Positions 1 to 7,484 of a stretch of DNA of 13,483 nt are shown one piece after another. This DNA comes from Actinomycetes bacterium. Lineage in GTDB: Bacteria; Actinomycetota; Acidimicrobiia; Acidimicrobiales; Microtrichaceae. The notes below the pieces were generated by a model that was not told the origin of the DNA, ran no database searches, and saw nothing but the letters and a program-made list of their open reading frames with translations. The DNA lies in contig JAEXGP010000341.1 of the NCBI GenBank assembly GCA_023450775.1, positions 1 to 13,483 of the forward strand, in the 5' to 3' direction. The translations under genes and the position numbers were made by a program. Every line of letters starts with the position of its first letter. Within the stretch, counting starts at the first letter, position 1.

Positions 1-248
1 CAGAGCACCTGTGCCGGGAGGCTGCGGTCGCGGCGCTCGGCAGCATCGGGGACCCGCGCGGGCTGCCCGCGGTGCTGGCCGGGTGCCGGGACCGGGCGAA
101 CGTGCGGCGGCGCGCCGTGCTGGCCCTGGCGGCGTTCGACGATCCGATCGCCACGTCGGAGCTCGAGCGGCTGCTGGGCGACCGCGATCTGCAGGTCCGC
201 CAGGCCGCCGAGGAGCTGCTCGCGATCGAGTCCGGGGAGCCGACCTAG
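1..248 (+). CDS. HEAT-repeat domain protein, C-terminal fragment
   Basis: Partial gene: the reading frame is open from base 3 and stops at TAG 246-248, giving 81 visible residues; the N-terminus lies outside the window. The visible part holds two or more helical-pair repeats of the HEAT/PBS-lyase type, recognisable from the pattern AAVAALGSIGDPRGLPAVL, then RRRAVLALAAF, then LQVRQAAEELLAI. Such repeats form solenoid scaffolds for protein-protein contacts; nothing here shows an enzyme domain or the partner. The gene converges on the liv operon, and two hairpins follow its stop. The frame is clear; specific function cannot be told. Confidence 0.75.
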   Translation, partial: EHLCREAAVAALGSIGDPRGLPAVLAGCRDRANVRRRAVLALAAFDDPIATSELERLLGDRDLQVRQAAEELLAIESGEPT

Positions 249-254
249 GCGGGA

Positions 255-269
255 CCCGGTCGAACCGGG
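255..269. other. Short inverted repeat after the HEAT gene
   Basis: CCCGGT (255-260) and ACCGGG (264-269) form a 6-bp stem with a 3-nt CGA loop, 7 bases after the TAG stop. It may add to termination together with the larger hairpin at 291-318. It has no T-run and its role is inferred. Confidence 0.35.
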
Positions 270-290
270 ACGCCTCCGACCCCGGACGCG

Positions 291-318
291 GCACGGCCGC
301 CCCGGAGGGCGGCCGTGC
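291..318. terminator. Bidirectional terminator hairpin between convergent genes
   Basis: GCACGGCCGCCC (291-302) and GGGCGGCCGTGC (307-318) are perfect 12-bp arms around a 4-nt CGGA loop. The hairpin sits between the stop of the HEAT gene (+) and the stop of livK (-), where both transcripts must end. There is no T-tract on either side, as is common for actinobacterial hairpin terminators. The structure is seen; terminator function is inferred from position. Confidence 0.75.
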
Positions 319-339
319 ACGGGAACCGGAGGGGTGGCG

Positions 340-1695
340 TCAGCCGGCGAAGCCGTTCGACTTGCCCTCGAAGTTCGTGACCGGCGACAGCTCCTTCCAG
401 CCGTTGCCCTCACGCTGCACGATGCGGAAGCCCTCGATCAGCCACGGGTCGTCCGTGCCGTCGGTGTTCACCGTGATCTCGTCCCGGAGGAGACCGAAGT
501 TCTGGTCCTCCATCGACCAGAGCGTGTTCATGACGTCCGCACGGTCGACGGCCTTGGACTCCTCGATCGCCTTGGCGAACAGGGCGCCGAAGCCCCAGCC
601 CACGCTGGTGATGCCGCCTTCCATCTTCGCCTGGTCCAGACCAGCGGCCGCGCCGTTGGTCATGAAGTCCTGGACCTTCGGGTTCGACTGGTCGGCCGGG
701 TCGGACGGGTCGTAGGTCGCCTGGGCGGCGATGATGCCCTGGTCCTTGCCGCCCGCGAGCGACAGGGCCGTCTTGCCGGCGCACGTGATCGACACGAACG
801 TCGCCGGCTTCCAGGTCTCGGGGATCAGCGAGAGCGTCTTCGGGCAGGGCGTGCCGCCGATGCCGACGATGAACGTGTCGGCGCCCGACTGGGACAGCTT
901 GGTCACCGCGGCCTCGGTGGTGGTGCCGGACAGCGGGTTGAAGCTGGCCTCGTCGACGACGGTGATGTCCGTGCCCTCGATGGCCTTCTTGATCGCCTTC
1001 TCGTAGGCCTGGCCGAAGTCGTCGTCCTGGTAGAGGAGGGCGATCTTGGCCTGCGGGTTGGCCTCCTTCAGGTACTCGATCCAGGCGTTGGCCTCGGCCG
1101 CGTAGGAGGGCAGGCCCGAGATGTACCAGGGGTACTGCTTGTTGTTGCCCCACTCGGTGGAGCCGGTGGCCAGCGCGATGTTCGGGACGCACTTCTCGTT
1201 GAGGTAGTCCCGGACCGCCAGGTTGGTCTCGGTGCCGATGTCACCGACCAGGGCGAACACGCCGTCCTGCTCGACGAGCTTCTTGACGAGCTGCGGGGTC
1301 CGCGCCGGGTCGTAGGCGTCGTCCTCCTTGACCAGCTCGAGCTTGTAGGTCTTGCCGTCGCCGGCCTTGATGCCGCCGTTGTTGTTGACCGAGGTGACGT
1401 ACGCGTCGAGACCCGTGGTGACCTGGTCGTAGATGGCGAAGTTGCCGGTGGCGGGGCGGACGGTGCCGATCTTGATCGTGTCGCCGTTCACGCCCTGCGT
1501 GCCCTGGTAGTCGGCACAGTCGACGGACGGGTCGATGAACGCCGCGGCCTCGCCGCCGCCACCCTCGCCGGCCGTCGTCGTGGTACCCGAACCCGAATCG
1601 TCGTCGCGACCGCCGCACGCAGCGGCGAGCATCACGACGGCGAGCAGCGAGGCCGTGAAGGCCCACCCGGCTCGTCGTGATCCGTTCGTCTTCAT
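340..1695 (-). CDS. livK: Branched-chain amino acid-type ABC transporter, substrate-binding lipoprotein
   Basis: Extracytoplasmic solute receptor of the HAAT importer family (Peripla_BP_6, LivK-like), 451 aa. Residues 1-27 are a lipoprotein signal: basic MKTNGSRR, a hydrophobic stretch, and the lipobox AAAC with the lipidated Cys at 27. A Gly/Thr/Glu-rich linker to about residue 53 follows, then the two-lobed type I binding fold starting near DTIKIGTVRPATGNFA. The ATG at 1693-1695 overlaps the livM stop (ATGA) and has a strong AGGAGG 4 nt upstream. It is the last gene of the operon, followed by the 291-318 hairpin. The ligand (leucine, other amino acids, amides, urea) cannot be read from sequence. 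The family assignment is firm; the symbol is by homology class. Confidence 0.9.
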   Translation of the reverse strand: MKTNGSRRAGWAFTASLLAVVMLAAACGGRDDDSGSGTTTTAGEGGGGEAAAFIDPSVDCADYQGTQGVNGDTIKIGTVRPATGNFAIYDQVTTGLDAYVTSVNNNGGIKAGDGKTYKLELVKEDDAYDPARTPQLVKKLVEQDGVFALVGDIGTETNLAVRDYLNEKCVPNIALATGSTEWGNNKQYPWYISGLPSYAAEANAWIEYLKEANPQAKIALLYQDDDFGQAYEKAIKKAIEGTDITVVDEASFNPLSGTTTEAAVTKLSQSGADTFIVGIGGTPCPKTLSLIPETWKPATFVSITCAGKTALSLAGGKDQGIIAAQATYDPSDPADQSNPKVQDFMTNGAAAGLDQAKMEGGITSVGWGFGALFAKAIEESKAVDRADVMNTLWSMEDQNFGLLRDEITVNTDGTDDPWLIEGFRIVQREGNGWKELSPVTNFEGKSNGFAG

Positions 1696-2885
1696 GTGTC
1701 CTCCTGTTGGGTGGTCCGGCCAGGCGTCGTTGCCTGGACCGTCGTGGCGTCGACCGCACCCATCGGTGTGTCGCCCGTCACGCTAACGGGCGAACCGGTG
1801 GAGGCGGCCGCGTGGGCCCGCTTGGCGGCCCGCTTGGCCGTGACGCTGCGCCACAGTCCGACGATGCCGCCGGGCGCCACGAGCATGAGCACGATGAGCA
1901 GCACGCCGAGGATCACCGGCGTGGCGGGCTTGAACCGCTCCGGCAGCTCGGGCGACAGCACGTCGATGAAGAGGCCGTAGGCCACCGCGCCGATCGCGGG
2001 GCCGATCACGCTGGCGGCGCCACCGACGACCACGGCGATCAGGAAGTAGATCGACACGACGATCGTGAAGCTCGACGGGTTGACCCGTGCGTTGTTCAGG
2101 GCGAACACCGCGCCGCCGATGCCGGCCATGGCGGCGCTGACGCCGAAGGTGAGGATCTTGACCCGGGCGACGTGGACGCCCGACACCTCGGCGGCCGTCT
2201 CGTTGTCGCGCACCGCCACCAGCGACCGGCCGGTGCGGGACCGGACGATGTTGCGCGTCAAGACGTACACGACGACCGTGATGACCAGGAAGACGAAGTA
2301 CTTCCACTGGTCCGGCTCGAGGGAGCCGCCCGGCGACTCCAGCCGGATCGGCCGGTCGATGACGCCCCGCGGCGACTCGGTGGGCGTGGTGATCGACAGG
2401 CCGGACCCGCCACCGGTGAACGACGAGAACTGCTCGATCAGCAGCGGGAAGAGCGTGGCCACCGCCAGCGTGACCAGCGCCAGGTAGAGGCCCTTGATGC
2501 GCAGTGCCGGCAGGCCGATGACCACGCCGACGACGAAGCAGATGACGCCCGCCGCACCGACCGACGGCCACACCGGCCAGCCCGCGTCGGTGATCAGCAG
2601 GGCGGTGGCGTAGGCGCCGGTGCCGTAGAGGGCGCCGTGGCCGACCGAGATCTGGCCGTTGTAGCCGGTCAGCAGGTTCAGCCCGCACGCCGCGATCGCC
2701 AGCGCCATCCAGCCGACGAACTGCTCGACGCGGAACGGCGGGGACACGAACGGGGCCACGATCAGCACGACCGCCACGACCAGTCCGGCCACGATGCGGC
2801 TCACCGGGATGCGGCGCGACGTGGTGGGGGGCACGGGCGCGGCGGCCCCGGGAGCGCCGCCTCCGGGCGCGATCAGCTCGCTCAT
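1692..2885 (-). CDS. livM: Branched-chain amino acid-type ABC transporter permease, LivM family
   Basis: Inner-membrane permease of 397 aa, forming the translocation channel with LivH. A Pro/Ala-rich cytoplasmic N-tail (about 1-28) is followed by many hydrophobic spans. LivM hallmarks are GLNLLTGYNGQISVGHGA from residue 68 and LPALRIKGLYLALVTLAVA soon after. The C-terminus ends in a basic, Ala-rich cytoplasmic tail of about 45 residues (AKRAAKRAHAAAS onward) that goes past the usual end of the family and looks unstructured. ATG at 2883-2885 overlaps the livH stop by 4 bp, and its own TGA overlaps the livK ATG, so all three are probably translationally coupled. Family assignment is confident. 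Confidence 0.92.
   Translation of the reverse strand: MSELIAPGGGAPGAAAPVPPTTSRRIPVSRIVAGLVVAVVLIVAPFVSPPFRVEQFVGWMALAIAACGLNLLTGYNGQISVGHGALYGTGAYATALLITDAGWPVWPSVGAAGVICFVVGVVIGLPALRIKGLYLALVTLAVATLFPLLIEQFSSFTGGGSGLSITTPTESPRGVIDRPIRLESPGGSLEPDQWKYFVFLVITVVVYVLTRNIVRSRTGRSLVAVRDNETAAEVSGVHVARVKILTFGVSAAMAGIGGAVFALNNARVNPSSFTIVVSIYFLIAVVVGGAASVIGPAIGAVAYGLFIDVLSPELPERFKPATPVILGVLLIVLMLVAPGGIVGLWRSVTAKRAAKRAHAAASTGSPVSVTGDTPMGAVDATTVQATTPGRTTQQEDT
1700..1705 (-). promoter_or_regulatory. Strong ribosome binding site for livK
   Basis: On the minus strand a full AGGAGG lies 4 nt before the livK ATG, inside the last codons of livM. It looks clearly stronger than the sites of livM and livH. It would favour high translation of the receptor, which importers need in excess, even though livK is the distal gene. 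Confidence 0.7.
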
Positions 2886-3766
2886 ACTCGTCGCACCTGC
2901 TTGCGGCCGAACAGGCCCTCGGGCCGGAACAACAGGATGGCCAGGATCAGGATGAACGCCGGGGCCAGGGGCATCTTCTCGAACCCGGGCACGTACTGCG
3001 GCACCACCGACGAGGCGATGCCGACGATGAAGCCACCGACGACCGCGCCGAGCAGGCTGTCGAAGCCCCCGAGCGTGATCGCCGCGAAGCCGAAGATCAG
3101 CGTGAGCTGCATGAGGTTGGAGCCGAGGCCGCGCCCCGGGGCGGTGAACACGCCGGCGACCGTGCCGACCGCGGCGGCCAGACCCCAGCCGAGCATGAGG
3201 AGCCGGGGCACCGGCACGCCGACGAGCGACGCCGACTCGGAGTTGGATGCGACGGCCCGCATGGCCAGACCCAGGCGGGTCCGCTGGAAGAGCAGCCAGA
3301 ACGCGAGGGCGAGGACGGCGAGCACGATGACCGCACCGATCTTCTGCCAGGCGATCGACACGCCGCCGATGTCGACCTGGCCGGTGCCGAACAGCGGCTC
3401 CAGCTCGCGGTCGAGCGTGCCCCAGATGAGCTGGGCCAGGCCGTTGAGCCCGACGAACAGGCCGATCGTGACGATCACGACCGACAGCGGCCGCTCGTGC
3501 GGGTCACCCACCGGCGACACCGCGACCTGGTGGGTCAGCGCGCCGATGCCGAAGCCGCCGACCATGCCGGCCAGCACCGCGAGCGGCAGCGGGACGCCGA
3601 GGTCCCAGACCGTCCACACGAGGAACGTGGAGAACATGGCCATCTCGCCCTGGGCGAAGTTGAGGAGGCCGGTCGACCGGTAGATCACGACGAGGCCGAG
3701 CCCCAGCATGGCGTAGATCGCGCCGTCACCGATGCCGACGAAGAGGACCTGGAGGAAGTTCGTCAT
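2882..3766 (-). CDS. livH: Branched-chain amino acid-type ABC transporter permease, LivH family
   Basis: Second membrane permease of the importer, 294 aa from the ATG at 3764-3766 (MTNFLQVLFVGIGDG). The open frame extends 26 codons further upstream, but that part overlaps livF and is Arg/Ser/Pro-rich with no membrane character, so the ATG placed 1 bp after the livF stop is preferred. Family features are GDGAIYAMLGLGLVVIYRST, then GLLNFAQGEMAMF near the N-terminus, and the terminal LLFRPEGLFGRK. About eight hydrophobic segments are visible. The TGA overlaps the livM ATG (ATGA). Confidence 0.92.
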   Translation of the reverse strand: MTNFLQVLFVGIGDGAIYAMLGLGLVVIYRSTGLLNFAQGEMAMFSTFLVWTVWDLGVPLPLAVLAGMVGGFGIGALTHQVAVSPVGDPHERPLSVVIVTIGLFVGLNGLAQLIWGTLDRELEPLFGTGQVDIGGVSIAWQKIGAVIVLAVLALAFWLLFQRTRLGLAMRAVASNSESASLVGVPVPRLLMLGWGLAAAVGTVAGVFTAPGRGLGSNLMQLTLIFGFAAITLGGFDSLLGAVVGGFIVGIASSVVPQYVPGFEKMPLAPAFILILAILLFRPEGLFGRKQVRRV

Positions 3767-3767
3767 C

Positions 3768-4471
3768 TCAGATCCCGAGGTACGCCTTCTGGACGGTTTC
3801 GTCGTGCTGCAGCTGGGCGGCCGGACCGCTGGCCACGATCTCACCGGCCTCGAGCACGTAGGCCCGGCCGGCGAAGTCCAGCGCGAGGTTGGCGTTCTGC
3901 TCCACCAGCAGCACCGCGGTGCCGGTCCGCTCGGTGATGTCGCGCAGCCGGTCGAACACCTCGCCCGTGACCAGCGGGGCGAGTCCGAGCGACGGCTCGT
4001 CGAGCAGCAGCAGTCGCGGCCGGGACATGAACGCCCGGGCGATGGCGAGCATCTGCTGCTCGCCCCCGGACATGGAGCCCGCCGCCTGGTTCCGACGCTC
4101 CCCCAGACGCGGGAACGCCTCGCACCACTGCTCGATGTCGGCGTCGACCTCCTTGTCCTTGCGGGTCCACGCCCCGATGCGGAGGTTCTCCACGACGGTC
4201 AGGTCGTTGATCGTCCCGCGGCCCTGCGGCACGTGGGCGATGCCGGCCTGCACGATCTGATCCGGGCGCTTGCCCGCGAGCGACGCGCCGTCGAAGACGA
4301 CCTCGCCCTTGTGCTCGAGCATGCCGGAGATGGCCCGCAGCGTGGTCGTCTTGCCGGAGCCGTTGGCGCCGAGCACGACGACCAGCTCGCCGGCGTCCAC
4401 CGAGAGGTCCAGCCCGAACAGCACCTCGACGATGCCGTAGCCCGCGCGCAGGCCTCGCACCTCGAGCAGGC

Positions 4472-4475
<4 letters not shown>
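3768..4475 (-). CDS. livF: Branched-chain amino acid-type ABC transporter ATP-binding protein, LivF family
   Basis: Cytoplasmic ATPase subunit, 235 aa, normal LivF length. Walker A is GANGSGKT (36-43), the ABC signature SMSGGEQQ (134-141), Walker B LLLLDE (155-160), then VEQN, where LivF proteins usually carry Gln rather than the H-loop His, and the family ending QKAYLGI. It starts with GTG (4473-4475) that overlaps the livG TGA as GTGA and has GGGAG 7 nt upstream. It should pair with LivG as the motor of the importer. All catalytic motifs are intact. Confidence 0.94.
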
Positions 4476-5236
<761 letters not shown>

Positions 5237-5260
5237 TCGTTTCCCCGTCCTGTCCGGAAC

Positions 5261-5280
5261 CCCGGAGCGTGTGCTCCGGG
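5261..5280 (-). promoter_or_regulatory. Hairpin in the probable livG leader
   Basis: CCCGGAGC (5261-5268) and GCTCCGGG (5273-5280) form a perfect 8-bp stem with a 4-nt loop. It lies 25-44 nt upstream of the TTG start proposed for livG. If the leader is untranslated it could act as a regulatory or stabilising hairpin at the head of the liv mRNA. If the far GTG start is used it is inside the coding region. The structure is seen; the role is a guess. Confidence 0.45.
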
Positions 5281-5319
5281 ATGGGCCCCCCGACCGTTCT
5301 TCCGGGGCGAGTGGCCCGG

Positions 5320-5325
5320 ACACTA
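5320..5325 (-). promoter_or_regulatory. Possible -10 element for the liv operon
   Basis: On the minus strand TAGTGT matches the actinobacterial -10 form TAnnnT. A start point near 5312-5314 would leave a leader of about 77 nt that includes the 5261-5280 hairpin before the TTG start of livG. No convincing -35 is visible 17-18 nt upstream, so this is tentative. Confidence 0.25.
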
Positions 5326-5384
5326 GCTCCGGTTCGCTCACGGTGGCTCGATCACCCCGGAGTGTGAAGGTGACGTGAAGGCCC

Positions 5385-5405
5385 GCTGGTCGCGCCGCGA
5401 CCAGC
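5385..5405. repeat. 21-bp perfect palindrome between mreB and liv
   Basis: GCTGGTCGCG and CGCGACCAGC flank a single central C: two perfect 10-bp arms. As RNA it would form a stem with a 3-nt loop. It lies 85 nt past the mreB stop and about 45 nt before the far GTG of livG, so it could be the mreB terminator or an operator for the liv promoter. Confidence 0.5.
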
Positions 5406-5417
5406 TCGCTCGCCGAT

Positions 5418-5458
5418 CTTGTACGCCACGCGCCACTTGGGCGACCGCCACGTACAAG
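5418..5458. repeat. Spaced inverted repeat CTTGTACG / CGTACAAG
   Basis: Perfect 8-bp arms at 5418-5425 and 5451-5458 are separated by 25 bp. The spacer has CGCCAC three times near the arms. The sequence is AT-richer than its surroundings. It lies 32-72 nt after the mreB stop. A regulator-binding dyad upstream of liv or part of the mreB terminator are both possible. Confidence 0.45.
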
Positions 5459-5489
5459 TTGGTCGGCGTCCGGCGAACTGCCGCTTTGG

Positions 5490-6494
5490 TCAGCGGCGCG
5501 CTTCCATGAACATGTCGCGGAGCTCCTCGTACGACTCGATCACGCGACCGGCGCCGAGCACCACCGACTCGAGCGGCTGGCGTACGAGCCGGACGGGCAC
5601 CTCGGTCTCCTCGGTCAGGCGCAGGTCGAGCCCCTTCAGGAGCGACCCGCCGCCGACCAGGAAGATGCCGCGCTCGATGAGGTCCTGGGCGAGCTCGGGC
5701 GGCGCCTCGGCCACGCAGCTCAGCACCGAGTCGACCATCGTGTTGACCGGCTCCGCGATGGCCGTGCGCACCTCGGCGGCCGACAGGATCACGGTCTTGG
5801 GCAGGCCCGACATGAGCTCGCGGCCCCGCACCTCGGCCCGCACCTCGTCGGGCGTCGGGTAGGCGGACCCGATCAGGATCTTGATCTCCTCCGCCGTCTG
5901 CTCGCCGATGGCGATCCCGTACTCGCGGCGGATGTGGGTGATGATCGCCGCGTCGATGTCGAACGAGCCGACGCGGACGGCCTGCAGCGCGACGATCCCG
6001 CCCAGGGAGATCAGCGCCGTCTCGGAGGTGCCGCCGCCGATGTCGATGACCATGTTGGCCATGGGCTCGTTGATGCGGAGCCCGGCGCCGATGGCCGCCG
6101 CCATGGGCTGCTCGATCAACTGGGCCTCGGTGGCGCCGGCCTTGCGCGCCGCCTCGGTGACGGCCCGCTTCTCGACCGCGGTGATCGCGGAGGGCACGCA
6201 GATGACCACCCGTGGGCGGTTGAACCGGTTGACGCCCACCCGCTTGAGGAGCAGGCGGATCATCTCCTGCGTGACCTCGAAGTCCGTGATGGCGCCCTGG
6301 CGCAGCGGGCGCACGGCCACGATGTAGCTGGGCGTCCGGCCGATCATCTTCCAGGCGTCGCGGCCCATGGCCAGGACCTCGTTGGTCCGGCTGTTGAGCG
6401 CGATCACGGAGGGCTCGTTCAGCACGATGCCCTCGCCGCGCGCGTAGACGAGCGTGTTGGCGGTCCCCAGGTCGATGGCCAGGTCGCGTGCCAG
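5490..6494 (-). CDS. mreB: Rod shape-determining protein MreB, starting at CTG
   Basis: Bacterial actin that forms membrane-bound filaments guiding lateral wall synthesis; 334 aa from the proposed start. The first ATG/GTG in frame is GTG 6423-6425, which would give 311 aa and cut off the ATP phosphate-1 motif. The frame continues upstream as xARDLAIDLGTANTLVYARG, matching typical MreB N-termini, where x is CTG (6492-6494) with GGAGG 8 nt before it; no ATG, GTG or TTG lies in frame from there back to 6540. Numbered from CTG: phosphate-1 DLGTANT 8-14, phosphate-2 DIGGGTS 151-157, adenosine motif GGGSLLKGL 281-289. CTG follows the small upstream gene's TAG by 2 nt. mreC and mreD are not adjacent. 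Identity is very sure; the start is well supported but rare. Confidence 0.93.
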   Translation of the reverse strand: MARDLAIDLGTANTLVYARGEGIVLNEPSVIALNSRTNEVLAMGRDAWKMIGRTPSYIVAVRPLRQGAITDFEVTQEMIRLLLKRVGVNRFNRPRVVICVPSAITAVEKRAVTEAARKAGATEAQLIEQPMAAAIGAGLRINEPMANMVIDIGGGTSETALISLGGIVALQAVRVGSFDIDAAIITHIRREYGIAIGEQTAEEIKILIGSAYPTPDEVRAEVRGRELMSGLPKTVILSAAEVRTAIAEPVNTMVDSVLSCVAEAPPELAQDLIERGIFLVGGGSLLKGLDLRLTEETEVPVRLVRQPLESVVLGAGRVIESYEELRDMFMEARR

Positions 6495-6496
6495 GG

Positions 6497-6700
6497 CTAC
6501 GACCTCCGGCTCCGGCGGCGGCGTACCACCTGGCCCTCGATGTGCTGGTCGTCCTCGTCGGGCGCGAGGGCCCGCATCTTCTCGTGGAACTGGTCGATGC
6601 TCGAGTGCGGCGACGACGGCGGACGGCTGCGCAGCACGAGCACGGTGACGCCGACGACGCTGATGACGACCGCGATCAGCAGGAACGCGAGGTTGCTCAC
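6497..6700 (-). CDS. Small single-pass membrane protein, function unknown
   Basis: 67 aa from GTG (6698-6700) to TAG (6497-6499). Residues 3-23 are a hydrophobic helix (NLAFLLIAVVISVVGVTVLV). A soluble tail follows with SIDQFHEKMRALAPDEDD and a basic end RRRRSRR, which would be cytoplasmic if the N-terminus is outside. The GTG overlaps the moaE TGA as GTGA, with GGTGGG 3 nt upstream, and the stop is 2 nt before the mreB CTG, so it is embedded in a three-gene operon. A longer open frame reaches back through moaE in another phase; that part is an artefact. No named family was recognised; the tail after the helix recalls small unnamed actinobacterial membrane proteins. Confidence 0.75.
   Translation of the reverse strand: MSNLAFLLIAVVISVVGVTVLVLRSRPPSSPHSSIDQFHEKMRALAPDEDDQHIEGQVVRRRRSRRS
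6503..6507 (-). promoter_or_regulatory. Ribosome binding site that fixes the mreB start
   Basis: GGAGG on the minus strand lies 8 nt before the CTG codon proposed as the mreB start, and overlaps the final codons of the small upstream gene. It is an optimal Shine-Dalgarno at a normal distance and the main reason to prefer CTG over the GTG 23 codons inside. Confidence 0.75.
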
Positions 6701-7290
6701 GATCCCACCGCCTGCGGATCCACGGCGCGGCCGCGGTCTCCGGTCGTCACGGCGTCGACCGCGGGAACGGCGTCGGGCGCGACCAGGTGCTGGGCCTCGA
6801 GGCCCCATCCCTCGCCGCCCTCCCAGCGCTCGCGCTTCCACACCGGCACCGACGCCTTGACCGCGTCGATGCCGAACCGGGCGGCGGCGAACGCCTCCTG
6901 GCGGTGCGGCGCGGACACGACGACCAGCACGGCCTCCTGACCGATCGGCACGTCGCCGACGCGGTGCACGATCGCCACCCGCCCGACCGTGGGCCAGCGA
7001 TCGCGCAGCTCGCGCACCACCTGGTCCATGCGTGGCACGGCCTGCTCCTCGTAGGCCTCGTACGCCAGCTCGGACACCCCCGGCCGACCGTCGGAGTGGT
7101 CCCTCGCGGTGCCGGTGAACACGACCACGGCGCCGCAGTCGGGACGCACGGCCCAGGAGTAGGCGTCGCCCACGGGCAGGGCGCCGTCGGCGAGCGCGGT
7201 CCACGAGTCCTGGCCCTCTGGCGGGCGCGGCGGGGTGAGGGGTCCTGACGCTGGCACGGCGTCATCGTAGGGAAGATCACCGGCGGGCAC
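6697..7290 (-). CDS. moaE: Molybdopterin synthase catalytic subunit MoaE
   Basis: Large subunit of molybdopterin synthase, which transfers sulfur from MoaD thiocarboxylate to precursor Z (cPMP) in molybdenum cofactor synthesis; cytoplasmic. 197 aa, longer than the usual 140-150 through a Pro-rich N-terminal tail of about 40 residues and a short C-tail. Diagnostic parts: FTGTARDH (58-65, with Arg63), APHR (His129-Arg130) and DAVKASVPVWKRE with Lys145 and Lys152, equivalent to E. coli Lys119 and Lys126, so the active site appears complete. GTG start at 7288-7290 with a GAGGGGG site about 5 nt upstream. No moaD, moaA or moaC is nearby; the gene leads a unit with the small membrane protein and mreB. 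The tandem repeat array lies directly upstream. Confidence 0.92.
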   Translation of the reverse strand: MPAGDLPYDDAVPASGPLTPPRPPEGQDSWTALADGALPVGDAYSWAVRPDCGAVVVFTGTARDHSDGRPGVSELAYEAYEEQAVPRMDQVVRELRDRWPTVGRVAIVHRVGDVPIGQEAVLVVVSAPHRQEAFAAARFGIDAVKASVPVWKRERWEGGEGWGLEAQHLVAPDAVPAVDAVTTGDRGRAVDPQAVGS

Positions 7291-7307
7291 ACCAGCCCCC
7301 TCTGCCC

Positions 7308-7429
7308 GGCTGAGCGGCCGGGAGCGGGAGGACGGCTGAGCGGCCAGGAGCGGGAGGACGGCTGAGCGGCCGGGAGCGGGAGGACGGCTCAGCGGCCGGG
7401 AGCGGGAGGACCTGGCTCAGCGGCCGGGA
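7308..7429. repeat. 26-bp tandem repeat array (4.6 copies)
   Basis: Four head-to-tail units of 26 bp at 7308-7333, 7334-7359, 7360-7385 and 7386-7411 begin GGCTGAGCGGCCGGGAGCG and end GGAGGAC. After two extra bases (CT) a partial fifth copy covers 7414-7429. Units 1 and 3 are identical, unit 2 has one G-to-A change, and units 4 and 5 have GGCTCAGC in place of GGCTGAGC. 26 is not a multiple of three and the array is between divergent genes, so it is noncoding. It begins 17 nt upstream of the moaE start and covers where the moaE promoter or leader should be. Confidence 0.9.
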
Positions 7430-7470
7430 TGGCGACGGAGGGGCGCGGCCATCGGGGTCGATCTCGTCGG

Positions 7471-7476
7471 TATCGT
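7471..7476 (+). promoter_or_regulatory. Possible -10 element giving a leaderless transcript
   Basis: TATCGT fits TAnnnT and ends 8 nt before the ATG at 7485, so transcription would begin at or next to the start codon. No Shine-Dalgarno is visible before that ATG, which fits a leaderless mRNA. No clear -35 is seen. Confidence 0.4.
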
Positions 7477-7484
7477 CGGCGGCC

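Noticed and set aside
334..3683. Very long plus-strand open frames (448 and 668 codons) opposite livK, livM and livH
   Set aside because: They are antisense to genes with clear families. Their translations are Arg/Asp/Gly/His-rich with no motifs, typical of shadow frames in high-GC DNA.
3767..3844. N-terminal extension of livH by 26 codons
   Set aside because: It overlaps the livF coding end, is Arg/Ser/Pro-rich, and LivH proteins begin at the MTNFLQ-like segment; the ATG at 3766 fits the 1-bp spacing.
6497..7204. A 235-codon minus-strand frame covering moaE and the small gene
   Set aside because: Only its last 67 codons look real (membrane helix, overlap with the moaE stop). The rest is an Arg/Gly-rich shadow of moaE.
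7308..7429. CRISPR array
   Set aside because: The 26-bp units are directly adjacent with no unique spacers, and no cas gene is present; it is a simple tandem repeat.
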